From: Chamaecyparis obtusa
Taxonomy: Eukaryota > Streptophyta > Pinopsida > Cupressales > Cupressaceae
Assembly: GCA_027943335.1 (NCBI GenBank)
Contig: BSBK01000526.1
Span: forward strand, 361,001-425,000
Length of the DNA stretch: 64,000 nt
Reading direction: 5' to 3'
The first letter of the stretch is position 1. Every line of letters starts with the position of its first letter. Under the pieces are notes generated by a model that made no database searches, had not been told where the DNA came from, and saw nothing but the letters and a program-made list of their open reading frames with translations. This document shows, piece by piece, positions 1-12,466 of this stretch. Position numbers and translations under genes: made by a program.

Positions 1-78
1 TAATAAATGATGATGTCATTAGGGATTTTTTAGAAAATAAAAATAATTTATTTTCTAAAGGATTTTTAGGTGTCTACA
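1..78 (-). mobile_element. 5' terminus of an LTR, truncated by the window edge
   Basis: Read on the minus strand, this begins with TGTAGACACCTAAAAATCC and runs off the window. The same 19 bases start the LTR at 18930 on the plus strand, and both copies later share a TGATGACATCAT-like stretch, so this is the left end of a related LTR. Positions 29-41 and 47-59 form a perfect 13 bp stem with a 5 nt loop. The LTR abuts the C-terminal side of the CACTA transposase pseudogene, so it was probably inserted into or next to that element. Only the terminus is visible, so a solo LTR cannot be told from a full element. Confidence 0.75.
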
Positions 79-239
79 ATAACATCTCATAATTTATTAC
101 CTTTTAGTTTCCTAAATCTACCATTGCCCACCAAGTAATCCCCTTCAAATTTTTTAATTGAGTTGAGATCCCAAATGCAATCTATATGGGTCTTTGCTGC
201 AAGATTAGGAAGATATTGAGTAATGTACACCATCATTTA

Positions 240-3087
240 GTATAGCATATATCCCTCAACCATAGAACCCTCGGGAAGTGCTTTTTTTCATACCAAACCC
301 TTCAAAAATTTCAAGTGTCTCTCAACCATCCACATTGACCTAGCATGTACAGGTCCACACAATTCAATCTCCTCAACTTGGTGTATGAAGTAGTGTTCTT
401 GTGCATTGAAAAAAGCTAGAGGTAACCACTTTTGCATTTCACACATTAATTGATAAATTCTTCTCTTCCAATATTTTATATCTTCTTTATGGATTTCTTT
501 AGATGACAACCACCTACAAGGGATTCAAGACATAAATATATAAATACAAGACTTTACAATATATTACTTGTTTGATATTATTGTCGAAGTTCTCTGGAAG
601 AGATAGGGGTAGTAAATACTACAACAATTGTCAACTAATCATTTCATACAATTAAAATTGAATGCAATTACACAAGTATATTGTAAATACAAAAGACTAT
701 GACTTACCTTGATGAAGGTATGCCAATCATGCATTTTCATCCCTGACCCAAAATCATTTTTCTTTGATATGAGATTTCTTATATCCACAGCAAATCCTGT
801 AGGAAATCAAATTTTTCGGATCACTTCTTTTATGGCATTACTTTTTTGCTATGTTAATAGCCAAGGAAGAGAACTTGCATTAATCCGATCTCCATTGCTA
901 TTTGATTCAATGATATTTTTCATTGCATGATTGGAATCATGAATGTCACTACAAATTTTGCCAAGTTTTTCTTTGTCACGTCTTTCATCCAATATTTTCC
1001 ACAGTTTCTCTGTTACATTCTTTCCAATATGCATAGTATCAAACAAATGCACAATTTGTAGATTCTCATAGTAAGGCAATCTACTAAATTCTCTGGGATA
1101 ACATTTTAGTCCCTTTGGAAGCTGGTCGGTGATGCCTTCATGATCTTCAAGATCATCAACTACATAATTAGCCAACAAAACATAATCAAAATATATAATT
1201 TTCAAACATCGACCATTACATGGAACGATATTACCTTGAATTCTATTATATTCCAACTTCCATAGGTGAGGTGTCATTCTTTGGGGCTTTGATGTAGTCT
1301 CTTCTTTCCCATTGAAAAGATGACTTTCTTCACTTCAATACTTATGATTTTTGGGGAGGAACTCCCTATACTCATCAAACACCTATTTTCTTAAACTTTT
1401 AGAATGACGGAATTTCATCTTTGGACCACACATTGGACATGTAAATTTTTCCTTTGTTTGAAGACCTTCAAGATAACTATAACATTAGATTAAATATGTA
1501 TATTTTTAGAATTTGAATTATTGCATACAACTAGAATTCACCATAACATACCACAGAAATGTGTCAACCTTGGAGCATCATGAATTATCCACACAAGCAT
1601 TGCATGGAATTGAAATTATCTTTGTCCAATTGGTCGGGAGATGTCATACATAGTGAAACCATTCCATAACACCAACAACTTGTCGATAAGAGGCATAATA
1701 TATAAATTCATATCTTTCACTTGGTACTTACCTAGTTGAATTAACAACAACATCAAATAATTATTGTGGCCATTTCACTCCAAAACTTATAATTACATGT
1801 AGATAACTATAAAATAATAAAATACCTAGAACAATCATTGCCAACATAATGTGCTCCCTCTTTACTGACATCCATGGAGGAAGGTTATTGTGTATAACAA
1901 AAATAGGCCACACCGAGCAAATAGATCTCATCTCTCCATGGGGATTGACACCGTCTGTTGCCAGAGAAAGCCTGAGATTTTGAGGTTCCTCTTTAAAGTG
2001 TGGCCACTTTTCCTCTATGTCCATAAATGATGAACCATCCACAAGCATTCGAAGAATTCCATCTTGACTCCTACCGCGTGCATGGTAATCCATAAATTGT
2101 GCCAAGCTATTGCACCTGAATAATCATTTTAGACGTGGAATAATGGGGATGTGATGAAGAACCTTGCGAGGCAACTTTTTTGTCACTTGATCATCTCGAT
2201 ATCTGCTCATATGGCATTCGGGGCATTCTATTTCATTTTTGTGTTCTTTATAATAAATAATATGATCTTCAGGACAAGCATCTATTGTTTGATACTCCAT
2301 TCCAATATGTTTCATAGTGGCACATAATTCTCAGTGCGAGCAAGGGAGAAAATTTGATGGTGGTAACAGAAAGTCACCTATCAATCTGCAATAAATAATA
2401 TAAGTTATTACTATAAACAATCTTAATGGTACATGTTTCACCTTTTATAGACAATAATGACATATATGACAAACCTTAGCATACGTGACATTGCTATGTT
2501 GGATAAACCATTCATAACCTTCAAATTCACCAACAATAATACAACAAAGAGAAGAGTATATTGGGAGCCTTCATAAAGGGTCATGTCTACCTTCTCAATT
2601 AGAGGTATATCATGGACATCGTCAATGTCATCCTCATCATAATCATCATCATCAGTAGTAGCAGTAGGACTAGCAACACCAATACCAAATGTGTCAACGA
2701 TCAATGTATTCATACCATCATCTTCAAATGTGTTTTCTGGTGCATGATCATCATCTTCCATGGGATCATCCTCTATATTCACACTGGGAAGATCGACCTA
2801 TATAAAAATGATGATAATCAAACCTACTTCCATGGTTCATATGTATATTAATTGTGAAAATAATATAACAAACAACTTACCACTGGAGTATAATCAAACC
2901 CCCTTCCATGTGACCATTCTCCCTACAATGTCTCTTTTTCTGTTTTGATTTTGATTCTTCTTGTCTTTAAGTCGTTAGAACTCTTGGATGGACAATAACA
3001 TTTGCAATCGCCTTCTCTTTGAAATTTAGACAACAATCTAGTGATTGTCTCCCTATTTTGATCGAATTCCCTTGTATTATCTGGCAT
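240..3087 (-). pseudogene. CACTA (En/Spm) transposase, tnp2 type, degenerate
   Basis: Fragments at 2315-2124, 2105-1761, 1277-849 and 509-288 all lie in one minus-strand frame and are collinear with plant CACTA tnp2-type transposases. Recognisable stretches are the acidic N-terminal region (2782-2438), a CPEDHIIYYKEH-ECPECHMSRY cysteine motif followed by KKLPRKVLHHIPIIPRL (2315-2124), LRLSLATDGVNPHGEM and NLPPWMSVK (2105-1761), a DMHIGKNVTEKLW-like block (1277-849), and ELCGPVHARSMWMVERHLKFLKG, typical of the DUF4218 region (509-288). An ATG at 3087 opens a short N-terminal stretch in another frame. Stop codons and at least one frameshift separate the parts. The transposase would cut the ends of a CACTA element; this copy cannot make a whole protein. 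I did not find CACTA terminal repeats. Confidence 0.85.
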
Positions 3088-3697
3088 GATCCTTAATGTC
3101 TATATCTGCAAAACAAATTGGAGATGCCTCCTTTCATTAGCTTCATGTCACCTTCTCATAGCTTCTCATTTTCTAATAGATTTTGCCAAAAGCTTTGTAG
3201 GAAACCAAGTAAGGGGTATTATTGAGTTCAAACACATTGAGCTCCTACAACTGAATTATAAATCATGAATTCACTATAAAATTAAAACTGAATAGGGACA
3301 TAAGTAAGACATTTAATGCATTATTACTTCACCATGATGATAAAAATTTTATTGGCTCAAAGCACATAGAAATTCAAAATAGTAGGATATCTTAATCGTT
3401 ATGAGCTCAAATTCAAAATAGTAAGTGGATTATTTTATTACTAATGTCCCTATTTGATCTAATAGCATCAATATAACAAATAGAGCACTAACCAATCAAA
3501 TAGGGACATGAGGTGCTCAAATAGTGAGCTCATAAAACAATATATTTAGTCTTAATAAAATATTATAAAACAACATATATTGTGTCAAGTGTTTGATCTC
3601 TATTTATGTGTTTTGTTGTTGATATTCACTATGTGGTACTCCCCATTTATGATCATTTCATGAGGAAATTTCTTGATGGCTTGTGAGCTAGAAGCCA

Positions 3698-3800
3698 GGG
3701 CATCATGCATTATTTATGAGCTCACTATTTGAGCACCAACCAATCAAATAGGGACCTGACGTGCTCAAATAGTGAGCTCATAAACAATGCATGATGCCCT
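3698..3800. repeat. Foldback with 40 nt arms (copy 1)
   Basis: The left arm, 3698-3737 (GGGCATCATGCATTATTTAT onward), is the near-perfect reverse complement of the right arm, 3761-3800. A 23 nt spacer containing CCAATCAAATAGGGAC separates them. Only a few positions mismatch. The structure could extrude as a cruciform or form a hairpin in RNA. It lies inside the first 1.16 kb unit. Confidence 0.85.
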
Positions 3801-4848
3801 AGTTGTAGGTAATTATCTCTTCTATAATGATGGAGTGAAAGGTAATGAACAATGAGGTTGCTGCTATTAGATCATACATTAATACACTTACTATTTTGAA
3901 TTTGAGCTACATCATGCAATGTTATTTCTGTCATTGCATGCTTGTTTTTGTTGTGCACCATATATTATTTTATAGACTATTTATTTCATTGAGATTGTGA
4001 GCTATTGTAGTTGACTGTATTCTTTTGGGGTCTGATCTATTGTAGTTGTTTCTTTTTTCTTTGAATCATTGTTTACAATTAATTTTGATGCAATATTTGT
4101 CTGAATAACAAGAACAAAATGGTGAATGAGTGTATTTGACAAAGATAAACATGACACATTTTTTTGGGTTGATTAGGTTGGCCTAGCTAGATATTAAATA
4201 GTGAGCTCATGAACAATGCCAGTATTAAACAATGAGCTCATGAACAATCTATGATGCCCTAGCTTGCAGCTCGTGAACCATCAAGACATTTCCTCATGAA
4301 ATGATCATAAACGGGGAGTACCACATAGTGAATATCAACACCAAAAAAAATAAAGAGAGATCAAAAACTTCACACAATACTTTGATGGTAATAGAAATGA
4401 TGCCCTAGCTATCAAAGCTCGCAGGTCATCAAGCATTTTAAATGAAAAGATGTAAACAATGCCAGTATTAAACAGTGAGATCATGAATAATGTATGATGC
4501 CCTAGCCTGCAGTAGCCCATGAGCCACCAAGACATTTCCTCATGAAATGATCATAAATGGGGAGTACCACATAGTGTATTATTTTATTACTGATGTCACT
4601 ATTTGATCTAATAGCATCGATATAAAAAATAGAGCACCGACCAATCAAATAGGGACATGAGGTGCTCAAACAATGAGCTCATAAAACAATATATTTAGTC
4701 TTAATAAAAATCTTATAAAGCAACATATATTGTGTGACGTGTTTGATCTCTCTTTATTTGTTTTGTTGTTGATATTCACTATGTGGTACTCCCTGTTTAT
4801 GATCATTTCATGAGGAAATATCTTGATGGCTTGTGGGCTGCAAGCTCA

Positions 4849-4950
4849 GGCATCATGCATTATTTATGAGCTCACTATTTGAGCACCAGCCAATCAAATA
4901 GGGACATAAGGTGCTCAAATAGTGAGCTCATAAATAATGCATGATGCCCT
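4849..4950. repeat. Foldback with about 40 nt arms (copy 2)
   Basis: This is the second-unit counterpart of the 3698 foldback: arms 4849-4887 and 4911-4950 around the same CCAATCAAATAGGGAC spacer. The arms remain paired although the copies differ in sequence. Confidence 0.85.
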
Positions 4951-5985
4951 AGTTATAGGTAGTTATCTCTTCTATAATGATGGAGGAGTGAAAGGTAATG
5001 ATCAATGAGGTTGCTACTATTAGATCATACATTAATACACTTACTATTTTGAATTTGAGCTTGGGCATCATGCAATGTTATTGTTGTCATTGCATGCTTA
5101 CTTTTGTTGTGCACCATATATTGCTTTATATACTATTTATTTCATTAAGACTATTAGCTATTGTAGTTGACTATATTCTTTTGGGGTCTGATCTATTGTA
5201 GTCATTTCTTTTTCCTTTGAATCATTGTTTACAATTAATTTTGATGCAATATTTGTCTGAAGAACAAGAAAAAAATGGTGAATGAGTGTATTTGACAAAG
5301 ATAAACATGACACATTTTGTTGGGATGATTGGGTTGGCCTGGTACCATTTACATGGCCTGGCCAGATATTAAATAGTAAGCTCATGAAAAATGCCAGTAT
5401 TAAACAATGAGCTCATGAACAATGTATGATGCCCTAGCTTGCAGCCCGTGAGCTATCAAGACATTTCCTCATGAAATGATCATAAATGGGGAGTACCACA
5501 TGGTGAATATCAACACCAAAATAAATAAATAGAGATCAAACACTTCACACAATACCTTGAAGGTAATAGAAATGATTCCCTATCTCTCAAAGCTCGCAGG
5601 TCATCAAGTATTCCAAATGAAAAGATGTAAACAATGCCAGTATTAAATAGTGAGCTCATGAACAATGTATGATGCCCTAGCTTGCAGCAGCCCATAAGCC
5701 ACCAAGACATTTCCTCATGAAATGATCATAAATAGGGAGCACCACATAGTGTATTATTTTATTAATGATGTCCCTATTTGATCTAATAGCATCAATATAA
5801 CAAATAGAGCACTAACCAATCAATTAGGGACATGAAGTGCTCAAACAGTGAGCTCATAAAACAATATATTTAGTGTTAATAAAATCTTATAAAATAACAT
5901 ATATTGTGTCAAATGTTTGATCTCTCTTTATTTTTTTTGTTGTTGATATTCACTATGTGGTACTCCCTGTTTATGATCAAATAGA

Positions 5986-6707
5986 CAAAGCTCAAATTCC
6001 TACCTCAAGTGCTAGTGCCCTCTTCCCACACAGTGACGGCCTTGTTGGTTCTTCAAAAGATTTTACACTCCATGAGATACCAATATGCTTATGACTAATG
6101 TTAAGGAGTGGTTAATTCCAAATATGGGAAATCTATAAGCAATTGGACCAACTATAGGGACATGACTGCCCTCTTCACTTCTAGCTCTGCAAAACCAAGG
6201 AGGGTAAACCTGATCCAATAGATTCAAATCTATTCCTTACTCAATACTGGATCTTACAATAGATGACAGTGAGAAAGTACTAAACAAAAACCTATTATTC
6301 ATTGACTCTCCATCACTGGGTGAAACAACTCATATAAAGTAAATAAAATGTAAAAGACTGGTATTGATTGAATGTTTTGGGATTACAAGATTTTGATCAT
6401 TCCCCACAAAGAAAAGATAGGAACATATAGTCCAGTGCCCTATTCATTGGGCAAAATATTAGAAGACAAAATGAATACAAAGATGTTTTGAAAAGAATTG
6501 GTCTTTAAACATAAATACAAACACCTCAACTCTTTCCTACTTATAGAAAATCCTCAAAAAAATTCAGTAAACATGTATCCCACCCTGAGAAATATTTAAT
6601 CTAATCCTAGATCAAAACTCAAAGCCAAACACATACATATAAATCTTAGAAAGACTTAAAGATTTACAGAATAAACTCAAAGGAGAGACAAAGAATTGAG
6701 ATTTGTA
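5986..6707. other. Spacer, no gene seen
   Basis: The start (5986-6050) carries a short CTACCTCAAGTGCTAGTGCCCTC stretch that is also found near 17850 next to the other copy of this repeat family. The rest is AT-rich unique-looking sequence without a recognisable gene or structural element. Confidence 0.5.
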
Positions 6708-9700
6708 TTAAGTATAACCTTGAACATTGTATACATCATATTCTGAACAATAAGCTTGCAAAATAGCAGCAGCAACCTGTACTTCTTCTCTATTTCTTTG
6801 ATAAAAATGATACAAAAAGTTACAATCCTCGACTGAGGGGTAGGGTTTCAGAATCTCTATCTTTTTAACTCCTAAACTCTCAATGCCTATAATGATCATG
6901 TAAAATCCTTTATATACAAGGAAGTGCAACAAGTTACTAATCATTCTAGGGTTTACAAAATTCCTAACCTAAAAAATTTACAACCTTATTGGGTTTACAA
7001 TAATACATTGATCAAATAGGTGAAATATTTGTAGATGATCTACCCTGCTTCATGTCTTCAATGTTGTCCTCAGCTTCCTTCAACAAATATGATTGCAATA
7101 TCTCATTGTCTATTCTGCAATAAATATTTTTTTGCTTCTCAACAACCCTGATTGCTCAAAAAGTAACTATTTTACTTGCTTTAAGAGGCTGGTGGATTAT
7201 TTACTTTTTCAACATGAGGTATGTACTGATACCTCCACCTATTGTACACCTCTTCACCTGGGAACTCAAAACTTGCAAATTCTGCATTTTTTATAGACAA
7301 TTGTCCCCACCTAACTTCCAATTGACTAATTTCCCACTGACTAAAATCAAACTTAAACTTAGCTGAGATTAAAGTCTCAATAGTATGAATAAAGAATAAA
7401 GTGTTTTCCATGGTCAAAATGCTAGTCATCCTAGCAGAGAAGTCATCATCAATCTATGCTCGCCATTTGATTAATTCTTTGAGCTCACCATTCTTCCTAA
7501 AAACCCCTGGGATCAGGTCACAACTAGGAAGTGTCAATTCCTTCTTTATTAAATTTGACTTCCTCTCAAAATACCTAAGAGTATGTCATGTTCCACTAGT
7601 TTCTTTACATTCTGGTGTAATGGCTTGATCAATGGATTAGGATCATTCTGATATTTAGATAATAATCTGAATAATCTCACATTAGGAGATCTCTCAATCC
7701 ATTTCCTTAAAACTGGTTCAAATTCACTTTTGTATTTATCTAGTGACACAAGTAGTACCTTCATCCTTTTAGCATGATCAAACAAGATACTAGGGTTTAG
7801 GTTTGTAGCAAACTGCATAATAGCTTATGTCACCTTGTCTTCATATTCCTGCTTCAACAGGCTCTTATCCTTCACATACTCCTCCCTTATTCTATCCAAT
7901 TCTTTCCTCTTTCTCTTTAAGTGATTGTTTTCCTCCATTAATTATTTCTTCTCCCGACTGAGCCTTGTGTCTGAATGTGTCTCTAGGTAGGGGGATGGTG
8001 GAAACTCAACAATTGGGCTAGATGATGAGGCCACTATAGGTTTGTCAGCTATCATCAGTTGTGGTGACCTATGATCTTGTGGTCCTGATAGCTTAGCAAT
8101 TAACTTATCCTTTTGAATCAGCTCTATCTTGAGCTCATTGTAAGACTTGAGGACAGTTTCAAATTTGAGCATGAGCTCTTCTTTTTCTTGGGCATCTTTC
8201 TCTACCACTTTGACATTGAACTTGGCAGTCTCTAAAATCAGGTTTGAAGCTTCTACTCTAGAAGTCTCACCCACTCTTTGTACCAATAAATTCCTTGCAT
8301 AACCTATAGAGAGAGCCTCTCTTTTCCCTTTTTCTTTCTCCCTCTTAAGGGACCACATCACCAAGGCTGCATGATCCTTTGAAAAAAAAATTCCCCTAGC
8401 AGCTTGTTGGGTCTATTCTACAGTAGCAAGAGTCTTCACCTTGCTCTTCCTAACTTGATCAAAGACTATTGCATCAGCAATATCCCACTCTGGCAAAATT
8501 AGTACCCCTAAAATATGGACCATAGCCCTCCCTTCCTTAGGAGTGATCTTTTCAAACTTCTTCACCATTTCTTCCTTGGTCTCATTCTCTCTCTGTGATG
8601 TCCCTATCAGGGAATTCTTCTTTCTTTTTCTCACAGATCTCCTTGAACTGATTTATTTTCATTCTCCACAAGAATTGGAAGAATGCCCTTGTCCTAAAAA
8701 ATTTATCATCAGCTACAAAAGAATCACTAGCTTGTTTTAAAATAGGGTCCATTTTTTTACCCTCAAACTCGGCAATAGTACGATCCATGGCCACCTCCTT
8801 AGGTGCCTCTGGTACTCCTTCTTGTAGCTCATCATTGGAAACAAAAATGTTTCCCTCATTTCTCAACTGTACCAACTGTTCTGCTACCCCATGTTCATCC
8901 AATGTAAGGGGGATTGAGAGGGAGAGTATACATTTTTCTCTAACCCTAACCCTTCCTATCTTTGTCTTTTTGGAGAGGGTCCTTGCATTAATGGATCATT
9001 CATTTGCCTCTTTCCCCTAGAAGTAGAAGGAATGTCCTCACTTCTTTTCTATGATGGTAAGAGAACAGTGTACCCACTTCTCTTCTACATTGTATAGATT
9101 CCCCTTGGGGTCAATTTCACATATCCTGGCTGGCTTAAAATTTGCCTAGCCCTCTCAAGGTCTTTCTTACTCACAATAGCCCTCTTTTCATTTACTGCAT
9201 GCATAATGCCTTCAAAATATTCCATAAGAGCCTCTACTTTTCTTTCCCATGGCTCAAAGCCCTTTAATGGGTCATAAGCTTTATCAAAGTTTTTAATGAA
9301 ATCTACAGTCTTCTTGTAGATTACCCATTTCTCCTTTTTTATTTCTTGAGCTTGAAGGTCAAACTCATTTCTTATTATCTCTTCAGGGAAATAAAATTGG
9401 TGCTCCATAAGAGCACACCTAATATTATCTCTGAACATCCCTGATAGGAAACCCTCATTATCTGCACACCTTACTACAGTTGTAGGCATTTTGTAGGGCT
9501 ACAACACTTGGTTCAAGTATACCCATCCTCCTTTAGTTATAACAAATTGATGAGCAATTGTTACATCAGGGAAAAAAATCCCTCTTCCTTTGCATATAAG
9601 GGAACTCTCTTGTAGGTCACCAATCTATCTCAAAATTTTAGCATATCCTACCTTCAATGGAACTTGGTAGGGAAAAATATAAGGTGCCTTTCTACAACCA

Positions 9701-10790
9701 TAAACTCTAAAAATTGTGGAAATAGGGTACAAAATGATATCCCCAAAATTATGGACAATAGTAATGTCCTGACAGTATTCCTTTGGTCTGATTAACCTTA
9801 GTAGCTCCCTTGAGATCCTAGGATTGTCAAAGAATAACAGTGTCCTAAGCCTTGAAGGAAAATCCCTGTCAAAAGCAATGAAACTGGCATCAACTCTGTC
9901 CCATGATAAAGTTGTGGTCCATAATTGGACTGGAAGGGTTTCTCCATTTCTCTCCTTCACAATATTCACTGTTGACCTAAAAAATTGCTCACCCTTGTAC
10001 AAGAACATATGCATAAGCATTGAATACCACCCAAAAGGCCTACTAACCTTCATATTCTTAATTCCCATTAATCCCTCATGGATTAGATCAGCCAAATGAG
10101 ATGCAAAGTCAAAAATCAATGCCAATTGGGGATGTAGTGACTGTACCATCATGAACATATTTGGTATTGGCATATGAGCGGCCTCATCATGCCCTAGGAT
10201 CAAAGTCAAATACTTGTAGAAACCATGTGCTCTCTTACTAAATAGATCCATCCTGAAAGGCTCTGGTGTACTTGAACTGATGACACACATAGATCCAACC
10301 TGGTCTATGAAATCCCTCAGGGGCCCTACCCTTAAATAATCCCTCTAAGCCTCATATACCTCTGTAAATTCTGTAAAATCTATCTTCTCCAACCCAACAG
10401 AAGGGTGATTTGATGAGAAGACCTCCCTAATTTCCTCCTCTGTGATACTAATCAAATCATTTCCATTTACATCCTTGACACACTTTGTCACAGGATCATA
10501 GCACTTAGCAATTTGTATTAATAATTCAGCATCCATAAAAACTCCAGGGACTACTAACTTCCCAATATCAAATTGTCATATGTTACTGAGGGGAGCACAG
10601 GAATTTCTCTGTGAGTAGGCTGCTTTGAACAAAATAAGACTATTATGATCTTCACCCACCCTAGCATCTCTCATCCAATTCCCTCTGTCATGGAGTCCAC
10701 TATTAACATAGTCCCTAGGGTTTCTTGGAACTAGTTCTTTTAATCTAGCTACCCCATTGTCTGAGTGCCCTCTTTGGCATCATTTTAAAC
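6708..10790 (-). pseudogene. Long degenerate gene of an unrecognised, probably element-encoded, protein
   Basis: Reading down the minus strand from about 10780, open stretches follow each other with few overlaps: a part containing GLHDRGNWMRDARVGEDHNS (about 10700-10620), 10536-10345, 10290-9625, 9489-9085, 8902-8582, 8634-8413, 8364-7942, 7818-7549, 7429-7181 and 6944-6708. Most of these share one frame and are separated by single stops; frameshifts lie near 8600, between 9085 and 8902, and below 7549. The predicted product, over 1000 residues, has an N-terminal globular region (CYDPVTKCVKDVNGNDLISI, then a Trp/Phe-rich part near 9800-10200), a basic charged middle, and a coiled-coil stretch rich in Glu, Lys and Leu (8364-7942). 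I recognise no catalytic motif. Its length, lack of introns and position among elements suggest a gag-like or accessory protein of a large transposon, which is inference. Confidence 0.55.
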
Positions 10791-12466
10791 TAGGGTTTTT
10801 AGAACAATATATAAATATCTAAGGAAAAACCCTAAAAATATTAGCTAACACAAGAATCTTCCCACAATTCCTTCACAGACCTCAAATAATTATGGAAATC
10901 AGAAAATTCAACCTATCAGGCACCTGAAAGACTTCGCTTGATATCGCTCCAAAGGAAAAGCATGTTCACCAAAATGCTTATGAGAGCTGTAAAGAAAGAC
11001 AATGATCAAATTTTGATATATAATGTTGCCAACCATTTACAATTCATTCACATGTAGCTCATTAAGTCCGCCATTACTAAAAGTTGGCAGCTTCAGCATT
11101 CACAGGATGTGAACATTGTCACAGAGTAAAAATTTGAATTCTGACCATTGATGTTGTTTCCCTTTGCCGCATCAGATGATCAGAAAAAATAGCCGTACAA
11201 CCCCTTTTTAATTTTTCCCAAATGAGTTCCCAGCCAATGAAAACAATTCAAATTAACCATGTGGGAAAGAAGCAACTTAACTTTATCTTTGATCAGAGTG
11301 GACAGGTGTCATCTTGTTGCTAAAGTGCAGGTGTAGAAATCAAGCATCTTCATCCAGTAGTGTAACGACAACTGCAAGATTTTTTCCAACTCATAGCCCT
11401 TTATCTATTCCCCTTGCAATGATCCCACCTTCCCTTTTGAAATCATTCATCGAATCGGGGAATGCCACGTCGGACAGATCACCAAGTGGAGAACCCAAAC
11501 TTTATCCTTGGTGTCAAGTATACTGACAACCTGACATGTCATCACTACTCTTCAGCCAATCAAATATGAACCTGTCAGCATGACCTGGTGACAGAGGACC
11601 CACCTTTAGTCATCATCTCTAAACAAGATCAACAACTATCGCTATACTACAGACCTTAAAGATCGTGCATTTTACCCCAACGGTATAATGATAACCACGA
11701 GATCTTATCGAGCCTTAACCATTTGAGAAGGTCGGCCCTACTATGACACCTCATTTATCTTTCTAAAAAATCAAAAGATGCCATGTTTGCAAGAACAAGT
11801 GGGTGGGCCCTCCTTCCATTTCTTCTCTAATATCAAATATTCTATCAACCGCCACCTCATATTTATTTCAACCAATTAAAAACATGCATGTCAGAGTGAC
11901 CTAGCAGTTTAAGGCCCCACTTACCTTAGATCCATCGTATAACATTGAACGGTTATTGCTATACCGTGATTCTTAAAAAGGTATCATCTCAACCCAACGA
12001 TATAACGACAACTGTTGATGCATTGCTTAGTTTAATTGCCAACACAACACCGAAGATGGGCCTGCTGAGATAGATGTCTGCTCGTCACTAGATGGCATGT
12101 CAAAGATTCTGACAACAAGGAGCTATGAGATTTAATGATAACCACTCATTTTTAAGGGTTTGATATTTAGGAAAAAACCATGGGAAACTTAGGCTTTGCG
12201 GGATATATTAAAAAGGGTATCAATTTTATAACCTAACCACATAACATGTAAAGTGGTGAATAAAAGGGGGTTAAAAATAGCACATGTTTTATTTGGAGGG
12301 TTAGTGAACCCAAAAAGGTAATCCAAAATTAGAACAAGGCCTAAGACCAGCTAGGGCTTCCGCTAAACCTAGGGTTTTAACCTCAAAACCACACCATCAG
12401 GTCTATGGACTGGATTTTCAAAAAATTTAGCATGAAGCTTGAAAAATTTAATATAGTGATAACAGG
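10791..12466. other. Gene-free stretch with two diverged internal repeats
   Basis: No coding region is recognisable. Between about 11530 and 12010 two diverged stretches resemble each other: each has CAATCAAA/CAATTAAA followed by a GTCAG(C/A)(A/G)TGACCT motif, a CCCAC(C/T)T(T/A) motif, and later an ACGGTATAATGATAACC- or ACGATATAACGACAACT-like block. They look like an old tandem duplication of about 310 bp. The short open frame at 11314-11526 has no support. Confidence 0.4.

Larger units (their letters stand above)
3420..5985. repeat. Tandem array, about 1.16 kb unit, about 2.2 copies
   Basis: The same block, beginning near a TATTATTTTATTACTGATGTC-like stretch and running into TCAAATAGGGACATGAGGTGCTC, recurs at about 3430, 4577 and 5751, giving spacings near 1147 and 1174 bp. 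Each full unit holds, in order, the AATAGGGACATGA block, a TGTGGTACTCCC block in one orientation, a 40 nt foldback, a stretch that can be read as a 75 codon frame on the minus strand, and the same TACCACATAGTGAATATC block in the other orientation, twice. The units differ by scattered substitutions and short indels, so the duplication is not recent. No gene is recognisable. The same family returns, rearranged, at 12.6-17.8 kb. Confidence 0.8.

Noticed and set aside
4335..4535. MSWWLMGYCRLGHHTLFM-type frame, repeated at 5510 and 14276
   Set aside because: It lies in the multi-copy repeat with many broken copies (for example 15.8, 17.2 and 17.5 kb), and its recurrence follows from repeat duplication. 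Weaker case than the 75-77 codon frame.
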